Positions 16,236 to 24,939 of a DNA stretch of 55,214 nucleotides are shown one piece after another. Each line of letters begins with the position of its first letter. Within the stretch, counting starts at the first letter, position 1. Under the pieces are notes generated by a model. That model was given only the letters and a program-made list of their open reading frames with translations, had not been told where the DNA came from and made no database searches. A program made the translations under genes and the position numbers. The stretch comes from Acetobacteraceae bacterium (GTDB taxonomy: Bacteria > Pseudomonadota > Alphaproteobacteria > Acetobacterales > Acetobacteraceae), in NCBI GenBank assembly GCA_003151425.1, contig PLXO01000149.1, positions 1-55,214 on the forward strand. The letters are read 5' to 3'.

Positions 16236-17271
16236 GCACCAGCTCCGTCAGTCGAGCCACGTGATCGATTGGGGTTTGCGGCACGATGCCGTGGCCGAGA
16301 TTGAACACGAACGGCCGACCCCGCATGGCTGACAGGATGGCATGTGCCTGAGTATCCAGTGCCGGGCCGCCAGCCACCAGTGCCAACGGATCAAGATTGC
16401 CTTGCAGAGCGACCGACGACGACACCGTCTCGGCTGCCACGCGCATATCCGCCGACGCATCCACGCCGACCGCGTCCACCCCGGTTGCGCGCACGAATTC
16501 TCCGAGCATCAAGCCGGCCAGGCGCGGAAACGCTATGATGGGAATGCCGGGACACCGCTGCCGCAGCGCGCGCACGATCTTGTCGATCGGTCCGATCACA
16601 TGAGCGCGGAACTGCGATGGAGGCAGGAGACCAGCCCAGGTGTCGAACAGCATGAGCACTTCGGCGCCCGCATCCGCCTGCATGGCAAGATACGCGATCG
16701 TTGCGTCCGTCAGCGTGTCGATCAGTCGGGCAAACAAGGCTGGATCGGCATAGGCCAAACCACGAACGGCGGCGAAGTCTCGCGATCCGTGGCCCTCGAC
16801 CATGTAGCAGGCCACGGTGAAGGGGGCGCCGGCGAAGCCGATCAGCGCGGTGGTGTCGAAGCCTTCCGCCAGCAGTTCCGCGCGGACGCGACTGACCGTT
16901 TCCATAACCGGCGCAACCGCAGCGGCGACCCGGGCCGGATCCAGTGCCGCGATGCCTGCGGCGTCACGCAACGGCGGCATCACCGGTCCCTCGCCCTCCT
17001 TGTAGGCAAGGCCTTGTCCGAGCGCCCAGGGCAGGATCAGGATGTCGCTGAATAGAATTGCGCCGTCGAAGCGGAACCGGCGGATCGGTTGCAGCGTTAC
17101 CTCGCAGGCCAACGCCGGACTGGTGCAGAGTGCAATGAAATCGCCGGCCTGGGCGCGGGTCGCCCGATATTCCGGCAGATAGCGTCCAGCCTGGCGCATC
17201 AGCCAGATCGGCGGGGGCCACACGGGCTCGCCGGCCAGGACGCGCAACAGGGGTTTGTTCATCGGGTTCAT
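16225..17271 (-). CDS. hemE: Uroporphyrinogen III decarboxylase
   Basis: A 348-residue cytoplasmic enzyme converting uroporphyrinogen III to coproporphyrinogen III. Signature segments are LMRQAGRYLPEYR near the N-terminus, ILFSDILILPWALGQ, VLMLFDTWAGLL and FVFNLGHGIVPQTP. The frame is open far upstream, but homology begins at MNPMNKPLLRVL, so ATG 17271 or 17262 is the start. It heads the heme operon and diverges from the PPSR gene across the putative replication origin. Confidence 0.94.
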   Translation of the reverse strand: MNPMNKPLLRVLAGEPVWPPPIWLMRQAGRYLPEYRATRAQAGDFIALCTSPALACEVTLQPIRRFRFDGAILFSDILILPWALGQGLAYKEGEGPVMPPLRDAAGIAALDPARVAAAVAPVMETVSRVRAELLAEGFDTTALIGFAGAPFTVACYMVEGHGSRDFAAVRGLAYADPALFARLIDTLTDATIAYLAMQADAGAEVLMLFDTWAGLLPPSQFRAHVIGPIDKIVRALRQRCPGIPIIAFPRLAGLMLGEFVRATGVDAVGVDASADMRVAAETVSSSVALQGNLDPLALVAGGPALDTQAHAILSAMRGRPFVFNLGHGIVPQTPIDHVARLTELVRAG

Positions 17272-17371
17272 CGCCCTCGCATACCAGTAAGAGAGATTAA
17301 AGTAATTGTTGGTAGGGGTAGATGGGCCTGTGAATCGAGGGGTACCCTGCAATGCAGGAATACCGACCCGG

Positions 17372-17380
17372 TTGTCCACA
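17372..17380 (+). promoter_or_regulatory. DnaA-box-like site
   Basis: TTGTCCACA, one mismatch to the DnaA box consensus TTATCCACA, inside the putative origin. Confidence 0.5.
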
Positions 17381-17547
17381 GCAACAAGCGCCGGCAAGCC
17401 GCTGACCGGATAGGCATCACGCGGACCATTCGCGGTGTCCACATCGCCGGGGGCGGAGTCATCCACTGTATCGTCGCCCGTTGGCTTGTCCCCGGGACTC
17501 AGACTCCCGGCCATCGGACCACGTGCCTGTCCCCGTAATTCAGGTTA

Positions 17548-17556
17548 TTGTCCACA
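17548..17556 (+). promoter_or_regulatory. DnaA-box-like site next to the PPSR start
   Basis: TTGTCCACA, one mismatch to TTATCCACA, ending two bases before the ATG of the PPSR gene. It could also let DnaA affect PPSR expression. Confidence 0.5.
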
Positions 17557-17558
17557 GC

Positions 17559-18446
17559 ATGTCCATAGACCGCATGAACCTCCATCTGATCTCGGACGCC
17601 ACCGGGGAGACGATCAACGCGATCGCCCGGGCGACCACGGTGCAGTTCGAGAATGTCGATATCCTGTATCATCGCTGGAGCCTGATCCGCAGCCGGTTGC
17701 AACTGCACCGGGTGATCGGCGGGATCGAGGCGGAGCCTGGGCCGGTGCTGTCTACCCTGGTCGATCGCGCGCTGAACGTGGAGCTGGAGGCGGCCTGCCA
17801 ACGGCTCGCGGTGCCGGTGATCAACGTGCTGCAGCCGGTCATGAGCCTGTTGCAGGACTTTATCGGCACGCGAGGCGCGGCCCGACCGGGTAAGCAGTAC
17901 GTTCTCAACGCCGCCTATTTCCGCCGCATCGACGCCATGCACTACGTGCTCGCGCACGATGACGGCCAGGCGCAGCCGGGCTTGGCGGAGGCGGACGTGG
18001 TGCTGGTCGGGGTTTCGCGCAGCTCGAAGACACCGACCTGCTTCTATCTGGCCAATCGTGGGATCAAGGCGGCGAATGTGCCGCTGGTGCCCAATACGCC
18101 GCAGCCGTCCGAGCTGGATACGCCGCACTGCCCAGTGATCGGGCTGACGCTGGATGCCAAGGTGTTGATCGACATCCGTCGGCATCGGCTCAAGCTGATT
18201 GGGACCGGCGCGAACATGGGAATGGTGCGGCAGAATAGCGCCGAGTACGTCGATGAGGAAGCGGTGAAGGCTGAGTTGGTCTGGGCACGGCGGCTATGTG
18301 CCAGCCATGGGTGGCCAGTGATCGATGTGACGCGACGCTCGATCGAGGAGACGGCGGCGACCATCCTGCAACTCGTGGATGCATGGCATGAGGTTCGGGC
18401 CAAGGCCTCGCAGCCGAAGCCCTCGCAGCCGACTCCGCCAGTGTGA
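17559..18446 (+). CDS. Pyruvate,phosphate dikinase/PEP synthase regulatory protein (PPSR, DUF299)
   Basis: A 295-residue bifunctional serine/threonine kinase and phosphorylase that switches PEP synthase or pyruvate phosphate dikinase off and on. The family's P-loop-like segment is [18 protein letters not shown] and the N-terminal [17 protein letters not shown] is diagnostic. The C-terminal [12 protein letters not shown] is also conserved. The last ~15 residues ([13 protein letters not shown]) are a low-complexity tail. Position next to hemE marks the alphaproteobacterial origin neighbourhood. Confidence 0.92.
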   Translation: MSIDRMNLHLISDATGETINAIARATTVQFENVDILYHRWSLIRSRLQLHRVIGGIEAEPGPVLSTLVDRALNVELEAACQRLAVPVINVLQPVMSLLQDFIGTRGAARPGKQYVLNAAYFRRIDAMHYVLAHDDGQAQPGLAEADVVLVGVSRSSKTPTCFYLANRGIKAANVPLVPNTPQPSELDTPHCPVIGLTLDAKVLIDIRRHRLKLIGTGANMGMVRQNSAEYVDEEAVKAELVWARRLCASHGWPVIDVTRRSIEETAATILQLVDAWHEVRAKASQPKPSQPTPPV

Positions 18447-18492
18447 GGTGGCGACGGTGACGTGGCGACGTGACGCGGCGGTCTGAGGCGAC

Positions 18493-19107
18493 ATGATGTT
18501 GCAGCGCTCGGAGCCGCGCCTGATTCTGGCCAGCGCGTCGCTGTCCCGCCGAACCCTGCTGGCGGCCGCCGGGTTGCAGTTCGAGGTCGTCCCGGCGCCG
18601 GTCGACGAGGCCGAGATCAAGCGGGCCGCCCGGGCCGCTGGCATGAGCGCGGCCGACACGGCACTGGCACTGGCCGACCGGAAGGCTTCCCACGTGGCCG
18701 GGTGCAACCAGGACGCTCTGGTGATCGGCGCCGATCAGATTCTGGTGTGTGAGGGAGCGTGGTTCGACAAGCCGGCGGACCGCGAAGCGGCGCGGGGTCA
18801 GCTCAATGCGTTGCGGGGCCATTCGCATACCCTGACCACTGGGGTCGTGTGTCATCTTGGCAACACGCGGGTCTGGTATCATCTGGCGGAGCCGTTTCTG
18901 ACGATGCGGCACTTTTCGGACATTTTTCTGGAGTCATACCTGCGCGCAGAGGGTGAGGCGGTGACGTCGACCGTGGGCGCGTATCGGCTTGAGGGACTTG
19001 GCGTTCACCTGTTCGAGCGGATCGAGGGCGACTATGCGGCGATTCTTGGCCTGCCGTTGCTGCCATTGCTCGGTTTCCTGCGCCAACACGGCGTGCTGGT
19101 CGGCTGA
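18493..19107 (+). CDS. maf: Maf-like nucleotide pyrophosphatase
   Basis: A 204-residue Maf/Ham1-type nucleoside triphosphate pyrophosphatase that removes modified or non-canonical nucleotides. It begins with LILASASLSRRTLLAAAGL, the family's hallmark SxSxRR motif, and contains VIGADQILV with the catalytic Asp. It lies just downstream of PPSR, as in many alphaproteobacteria, where aroE and coaE usually follow; here a PBP gene follows instead. Confidence 0.9.
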   Translation: MMLQRSEPRLILASASLSRRTLLAAAGLQFEVVPAPVDEAEIKRAARAAGMSAADTALALADRKASHVAGCNQDALVIGADQILVCEGAWFDKPADREAARGQLNALRGHSHTLTTGVVCHLGNTRVWYHLAEPFLTMRHFSDIFLESYLRAEGEAVTSTVGAYRLEGLGVHLFERIEGDYAAILGLPLLPLLGFLRQHGVLVG

Positions 19108-19158
19108 GTATAATTGCTCGGCTGGCGGCGTGGCCGGAAACATCCCATATCGCGCGCC

Positions 19159-22047
19159 ATGACGGACCCTCTGAACGCTGGCCCTGTGAAGGCTGGCCCT
19201 GTGAACGTTGGGCCGCTGAATGCTGAGCCGCTGAACGCTGGGCCGCTGAACGCTGACCCTCTGAACGTTGGGCCGCTGAAGACCGGGCCTTTGCAAGCCG
19301 GCGAGCGCTTGGTCACGTCCAGCACCGAGGATACGTCGCATCGTGCGAAGCGCCGAGCGGCCCAGCCGCCGCCGAAGCGGCCGCGAAACGATGGGCGCGG
19401 CTGGCTTTCCCGACTCCCCGGCCGGCTGTTCGGTGGATTGTTCGCGGCGGGTGTGATCGGGCTGATCGCCGCCGCCGGCACCGGCTATATGGCCTATCGC
19501 AGTTACAGTGCCGATCTTCCCGACGTCGATGGGCTGCGCAACTACCAGCCGCCGGTCATGACGCGCGTGTTCGCCACGGATGGCAGCCTGGTCGCGGACT
19601 TCGCCACGGAGCGCCGCATTTTCGTGCCGTATTCGGCCATCCCCGACGTTGTGAAGCAGGCCTTCGTCTCAGCCGAGGATCAGAATTTCTGGACCCATCC
19701 CGGCATCGATCCGCTGGCGATCGTCCGCGCCGGGGTGTACGACCTGACGCATATGGGCGAGGGGCGGCGTCCGATCGGCGCCTCCACCATCACCCAGCAG
19801 GTGGCCAAGAACATGCTGCTGGACAACCAGGTGTCCCTGTCGCGCAAGGTCAAGGAAGCCATTCTCGCGATGCGGATCGACCGCGTGCTGACCAAGCAGC
19901 GGGTGCTGGAACTCTATCTGAACGAGATCTATCTCGGCCTGGGGTCCTACGGTGTCGCCGCCGCCGCGCAGGCGTATTTCAACAAGCCGCTCGACCAGCT
20001 CAGTCTCAGTGAGGCGGCGTTCCTGGCGGCGCTGCCCAAGGCGCCGAACAACTACAACCCGTTCCGCTTCGCCGATGCCGCCAGGTCACGGCGCGACTGG
20101 GTGCTGGATCGCATGACCGACGACCACGTCATCACGCCGGCGCAGTCAGCCGCGGCGAAGGCGCAGCCGGTCATCCCGGCCGAATACCACCGCCCGGACC
20201 CGATTCCGGGCGCCGACTGGTTTACCGAGGAGGTCCGGCGCGAGCTCATCGCGCGGTTCGGGATCGACGCCACGACACAGGGTGGCCTGATGGTGCGGAC
20301 CAGCCTGGTTCCGGCGCTCCAGGCCGCCGCGGAACGTTCGGTGCGCGACGGGTTGGTGGCCTATGATCGCCGGCGTGGCGGGTGGCGCGGGCCCGTGGCG
20401 CACCTCGACCTGACCGGGCCAGGCTTGGCGCATGGTTGGGCACAGGCGCTGGTCGGCGTCGCCCGACCAGCGGGAATGCTGCCCGCGTGGCGCCTCGGCG
20501 TGGTGCTGGAGGCGACCGACCCTGAGGCGAAGCTCGGGTGGCTCGACGCCCCCCCCCCGGCTGCTCCTGGCCCGCCCCCCCCTGGCCAGGCCGTCGCCGG
20601 GCCGCCGCACTTCGGCAGCCTGCTGCTGTCGGACCTCGGATGGGCGCGGCCGTTGACCGACGGCAAGCTCGGGCCGGCGCCGCGGCGGATGAGCGACGTG
20701 GTGAAGCCGGGCGATGTGGTGATGCTCGAGCCGGCGCAGCCCGCTGCCACCGAGGGCGGGCGAGGCACCGCACCAACCGGGGGCGCGATACGAGGCGGTG
20801 GCGCAACGCCGGCCGCCGAGCGCGCGGTTGCCGCTCGCCCGCCGGTTGATCGCATGTTGCTGCGGCAGATCCCCCTTGTGCAGGCGGCGCTGGTCTCGCT
20901 CGACCCGGCCACTGGCCGGGTCGTCGCCATCGTGGGCGGCTGGAACTACGATGCAAGTCAGTTCAACCGCGCGACGCAGGCGAAACGTCAGCCGGGATCG
21001 AGCTTCAAGCCGATCGTCTACCTGACCGCGCTGGAGCACGGCGTCTCGCCGAGCCAACAGTTCCTGGATGCGCCGGTGGTGGTCGACCTGGGAGCGCAGG
21101 GCCGCTGGCGGCCGAACAACTATGAAATGGACTTCAGCGGGCCGACCCCGCTGCGGGTGGCGCTGGAGAAGTCGCTCAACCTGGTGACCCTGCGCGTGGC
21201 GGCCTATGTCGGGATGGGTGCCGTCGCCGACACGGCGATCGCGTTCCACATGGTGGACAGCATGCCGCGTGTGCTGCCGGCGGCGATCGGCGCAGTCGAC
21301 ACGACGCCGATGCGCGAGGCCGCCGCCTATGCCTCGATCGCCGCTGGCGGGCGGGAGGTGGTGCCCAGCGTGATCGACAACGTGCAGGATCGTGACGGGC
21401 ACGACGTGTGGCGGCCCACCGGCATCATCTGCCCGGGCTGCGACGCCGCCGCCACGCCGCCGCAACTGGTCGACGACCGCAAGCAGATTGCCGACCCGGC
21501 CGCCGTCTACCAGCTCATCAACATGATGGAGGGGGTGGTCCAGCGGGGCACCGGCAGGCCGGCGGTCGCCGGACTGAATCACCCGATCGCCGGCAAGACC
21601 GGCACGACGCAGGACTTCGCCGACGCCTGGTTCTCCGGCTTCACCGTCGACCTGGTGACCGTGGTCTGGGTGGGGTTCGACGCCCCGGCGAGCCTCGGCA
21701 ACAACGAGACCGGGGCCGCCGTCGCCGCGCCGATCTGGCACGACTACATGGCGGTTGCGCTGAAGGATCGGCCGGTGTTGCAGTTCCCGCAGCCGCCCGG
21801 CGTGACCATGGGGCAGTGGGACAGCGGGTCGGGGATGGTGACGGACGCGTTCAAGCCGGGCCAGACGCCTGGTGCGTCCGAGTCGCTGATCGCAGGCGCC
21901 GATATCGCCCATGGCGTGACCGCCGCCGGCCGGTCGGATTCCACCACCGCGGGCATGACTGCCGCCGGCGCCTCGGACGCGACCGCCGCCGCCGCGCCGC
22001 GGGTGGTTAGCGGCGGGATCGACAGCACCATGGGCGGGCTGTATTGA
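19159..22047 (+). CDS. mrcA: Class A penicillin-binding protein (PBP1A-like)
   Basis: A 962-residue bifunctional peptidoglycan synthase. After the cytoplasmic N-terminus and one membrane helix (near residues 95-115) comes the GT51 glycosyltransferase domain with EDQNFWTHPGID, GASTITQQVAKN and LYLNEIYLG. The transpeptidase domain has PGSSFKP (SxxK), KSLNLVT (SxN) and IAGKTGTTQ (KTG). Odd features are a cytoplasmic head of eight to nine Pro-containing pentapeptides (PLNAG type) and a Pro-rich linker (PPPAAPGPPPPG) between domains. ATG 19159 is preferred over TTG 19114. The C-terminus is rich in Ala/Thr. Confidence 0.92.
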   Translation: MTDPLNAGPVKAGPVNVGPLNAEPLNAGPLNADPLNVGPLKTGPLQAGERLVTSSTEDTSHRAKRRAAQPPPKRPRNDGRGWLSRLPGRLFGGLFAAGVIGLIAAAGTGYMAYRSYSADLPDVDGLRNYQPPVMTRVFATDGSLVADFATERRIFVPYSAIPDVVKQAFVSAEDQNFWTHPGIDPLAIVRAGVYDLTHMGEGRRPIGASTITQQVAKNMLLDNQVSLSRKVKEAILAMRIDRVLTKQRVLELYLNEIYLGLGSYGVAAAAQAYFNKPLDQLSLSEAAFLAALPKAPNNYNPFRFADAARSRRDWVLDRMTDDHVITPAQSAAAKAQPVIPAEYHRPDPIPGADWFTEEVRRELIARFGIDATTQGGLMVRTSLVPALQAAAERSVRDGLVAYDRRRGGWRGPVAHLDLTGPGLAHGWAQALVGVARPAGMLPAWRLGVVLEATDPEAKLGWLDAPPPAAPGPPPPGQAVAGPPHFGSLLLSDLGWARPLTDGKLGPAPRRMSDVVKPGDVVMLEPAQPAATEGGRGTAPTGGAIRGGGATPAAERAVAARPPVDRMLLRQIPLVQAALVSLDPATGRVVAIVGGWNYDASQFNRATQAKRQPGSSFKPIVYLTALEHGVSPSQQFLDAPVVVDLGAQGRWRPNNYEMDFSGPTPLRVALEKSLNLVTLRVAAYVGMGAVADTAIAFHMVDSMPRVLPAAIGAVDTTPMREAAAYASIAAGGREVVPSVIDNVQDRDGHDVWRPTGIICPGCDAAATPPQLVDDRKQIADPAAVYQLINMMEGVVQRGTGRPAVAGLNHPIAGKTGTTQDFADAWFSGFTVDLVTVVWVGFDAPASLGNNETGAAVAAPIWHDYMAVALKDRPVLQFPQPPGVTMGQWDSGSGMVTDAFKPGQTPGASESLIAGADIAHGVTAAGRSDSTTAGMTAAGASDATAAAAPRVVSGGIDSTMGGLY
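19168..19305 (+). repeat. 15-bp coding tandem repeats in the PBP gene
   Basis: About nine degenerate copies of CTGAACGCTGGGCCG encode the pentapeptide LNAGP and variants (VKAGP, VNVGP, LNAEP, LNADP, LKTGP). The repeat length keeps the frame, so copy number could vary without breaking the gene. Confidence 0.9.
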
Positions 22048-22052
22048 CACCT

Positions 22053-22093
22053 TGTTTAACCAAGCGGGTTTAACCAAGCGGGTTTAACCAAGC
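22053..22093. repeat. 14-bp tandem repeat upstream of prfB
   Basis: GGGTTTAACCAAGC-type units recur almost three times between the PBP stop and the prfB start. The embedded TTTAACCAAG is relatively AT-rich in this GC-rich genome and may affect prfB expression. Confidence 0.85.
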
Positions 22094-22136
22094 CGGCCGA
22101 AATTGAACCGGCCCGAACCAACCAGGTCCCTTCGCA

Positions 22137-23268
<1,132 letters not shown>

Positions 23269-23287
23269 CGGCGTCCTGCGAGAGCGG

Positions 23288-23615
23288 TCAGAGGTGGTCG
23301 CGGGACTGGCCGGGGCCATAGACCCGCAGCACGATCACATCGCCCGCGGTCTCGTCGCGTCCGGTGTCAGGGAAGACGTCGTAGAGCGCCCGGCAGCCGC
23401 CCTCGCAGGGCAGCTTGCGCACGCCGGCATGCTGGCCGACCGGCCAGAGACAAGGATGCTCGCGCAGGCGCTCGATGCTGTCCCGGATCGCGGCCAGCCG
23501 GCGCCAAGCCCTCGGTCCTGATCCAGGCTGGGCCTGATCCTGGCGGGGTCAGCCAGTGCGTAGCTGCCTCAAGATCGGCGAGCGCCTTGGGCGCGTATAT
23601 CAGCTCACGAGGCAC
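23288..23615 (-). pseudogene. ParE/RelE-type toxin, frameshifted
   Basis: The minus strand starts with GTG CCT CGT GAG (RELIYAPKALADLEAATHWLT) and after a frame change continues AWRRLAAIRDSIERLREHP, ...KLPCEGGCRALYDVFPDT..., VIVLRVYGPGQ, together resembling a ParE/RelE-superfamily ribonuclease or gyrase toxin of ~103 residues. The shift coincides with two similar 16-bp units side by side (23519-23550, both containing CCTGATCC on the plus strand); removing one unit restores the frame. The start overlaps the 3' end of the antitoxin gene by 16 bases. The toxin should be inactive. Confidence 0.68.
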
Positions 23616-23860
23616 CCGGAATGGCGGGTCAGGTCAGCGCGGTCGCGGATGGCGCGGGTGGGCACTGGCAACGGATTGTCGGTGCCAAGGCTGTCGATCC
23701 ACGTCTTCACTTCGGCCGAGGTAGCGTAGTAGCCGGCAGCGGTCGAAGCGCGCGCGCGGGCGATGCCTTCGGCTTCCCAGACGAGGCGGCGCTGCCGCTC
23801 GGCCTCGGTTTCGGAGTGGGCCGCTTGGGCGCTGTCGTTCGGGCGCGGGGCAGTGTCCAT
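23600..23860 (-). CDS. Putative antitoxin of a ParE/RelE-type pair
   Basis: A small protein (86 residues from ATG 23860) containing ETEAERQRRLVWEAEGIARARAS followed by TSAEVKTWIDSLGTD, the usual layout of short antitoxins encoded just ahead of ParE/RelE toxins: a helix that binds DNA or dimerises, then a C-terminal segment that wraps the toxin. The C-terminal ~15 residues run past the usual end and overlap the toxin start. Longer starts up to 23890 are possible. With its toxin broken, it may be a relic. Confidence 0.6.
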   Translation of the reverse strand: MDTAPRPNDSAQAAHSETEAERQRRLVWEAEGIARARASTAAGYYATSAEVKTWIDSLGTDNPLPVPTRAIRDRADLTRHSGCLVS

Positions 23861-24383
23861 GGGCGCAATATAGTCCTGGTCGCGCGCCACTGCCAGCGCG
23901 CAGGCGGGACAGGGCAGAGAGCGATCGGGCCATCCGGCGTCGCGTCCCGCGCGGCTGTCCTGTGTCGAGCCGGTGGCGTGGGTCGGGCGATGCCTTGCGA
24001 TGGCGCGCTCGGATTAATCTGGGCAACGGCATCGTAGGCGGCGACGTAGGGCGCAGTAAATGGATTGCCCGGGTCCAATCCGAGCGGATCGAGGCGAGCG
24101 CGCAGGCGCGGTAGGGGTCTCCGGTGCGGGACGGGAGATATCGGAACGCAACCGGTCCGAGGGCGTCGGCAGCACCGTTCCAATAATGTTCTGATCGCTT
24201 GCTGCTGGTTTGATTTCAGGGTTGGGAATGCTCTGCGCTTCATGAGCAGCCGAGCGTATGCGAGGGATCCCGGTCTTGCGCTTCATCGACTCGGCTTCTC
24301 CAGGCCGAGTGTCATCTGCTGCGTTGCTGGCCCGTCAATACTTTGGTAACCATCAGTCGGCAGCATAGAGAAGGAAGAATTCT
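23861..24383. other. Accessory spacer with a gene remnant
   Basis: No intact gene is visible over ~520 bases. On the minus strand at about 24000-24115 a coding-like fragment reads GLDPGNPFTAPYVAAYDAVA and then loses coherence; its parent gene is not recognised. The direct repeat of the prfB 3' end is at 24090-24113. Confidence 0.4.
24090..24113. repeat. Direct repeat copy B (matches prfB 3' end)
   Basis: 23 of 24 bases equal 23244-23267, in the same orientation 846 bp away. Confidence 0.7.
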
Positions 24384-24850
24384 AACGCAGATGCAGGAAG
24401 TTGATGCACGCAGAACACGCAGATCAAGGCAGGCTGAATGATCTGTCGGGACGGGTGATCGGCTGCGCGTTCACCGTGCTCAACACGCTCGGGGCTGGAT
24501 TCTTGGAAAAGGTTTATGAGAACGCATTGGTATATGAACTGCGTGCCGCCGGCCTAACGGTTGTGCAGCAATGTAGCGTCAAGGTGCATTACAAAGACGT
24601 AGTGGTCGGCGAGTACTTCGTGGACCTGTTGGTCGAGGACGTGCTTCTGGTTGAGCTGAAGACCGTCAAAGTACTGGATGACATGCATCGGATGCAATGT
24701 ACCAATTATCTCAAAGCGACCGACCGGCAGCTCTGTCTGCTGCTTAATTTCGGCAAGTCGCGCCTGGAGATCAAGCGCGTGGTCTACGGCCTGTGAACCG
24801 CGATGAGCCATCTGCGTGTTCTGCGTGCATCTTCTTCCTGCATCTGCGTT
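24384..24850. mobile_element. Inverted-repeat element carrying a GxxExxY gene (element 3)
   Basis: 41-bp arms at 24384-24424 and 24810-24850 are reverse complements with two mismatches. They are built from GCAGAT/GCACGCAGAACACGCAGAT words and enclose a 385-bp interior occupied by one gene. The left arm supplies the start codon and first seven codons of that gene. The layout (long inverted arms, one small nuclease-like gene) resembles a transposable unit, and elements 1 and 2 look like gene-less relatives. Mobility is inferred; no transposase is recognised. Confidence 0.6.
24404..24796 (+). CDS. GxxExxY family protein (PD-(D/E)XK-like)
   Basis: A 130-residue protein with the family signature GFLEKVY (G32, E35, Y38) and, farther on, YFVDLLVEDVLLVELKTVK, where D74 and E84-x-K86 form the PD-(D/E)XK nuclease pattern. 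The family is widespread and often multicopy, with no settled function. The first seven residues (MHAEHAD) are encoded by the left inverted-repeat arm, so gene and repeat are one unit. ATG 24404 is preferred; TTG 24401 is the alternative. The stop lies 13 bases before the right arm. Confidence 0.85.
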   Translation: MHAEHADQGRLNDLSGRVIGCAFTVLNTLGAGFLEKVYENALVYELRAAGLTVVQQCSVKVHYKDVVVGEYFVDLLVEDVLLVELKTVKVLDDMHRMQCTNYLKATDRQLCLLLNFGKSRLEIKRVVYGL

Positions 24851-24939
24851 AAAAACCTTTCTTGTTCTGTAGTACCATTAGGCGCGCGACGCGGGCGGAG
24901 ACCGTACGCAACATCGTTGACGCAAGCCGGGATCTCTCA

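Larger units (their letters stand above)
17272..17558. other. oriC: Putative chromosomal replication origin (hemE-PPSR intergenic)
   Basis: In Caulobacter crescentus and other alphaproteobacteria the chromosome origin lies between hemE and the gene now known as PPSR (RP001/DUF299), followed by maf; the same order is seen here. Within 287 bases there are two TTGTCCACA sites (17372-17380, 17548-17556), one mismatch from TTATCCACA, a weaker GTGTCCACA (17435-17443), and a relatively AT-rich stretch at 17286-17316 (AGAGATTAAAGTAATTG) that could be the unwinding region. A palindrome CCTGCAATGCAGG is at 17346-17358. Origin function is inferred from synteny and boxes only. Confidence 0.6.

Noticed and set aside
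19168-19305. Repeat array considered as CRISPR
   Set aside because: Units are only 15 bp, contiguous without spacers and in frame with the PBP gene.
20146-22077. 643-codon minus-strand frame opposite the PBP gene
   Set aside because: Antisense shadow; the plus strand has all PBP1A motifs.
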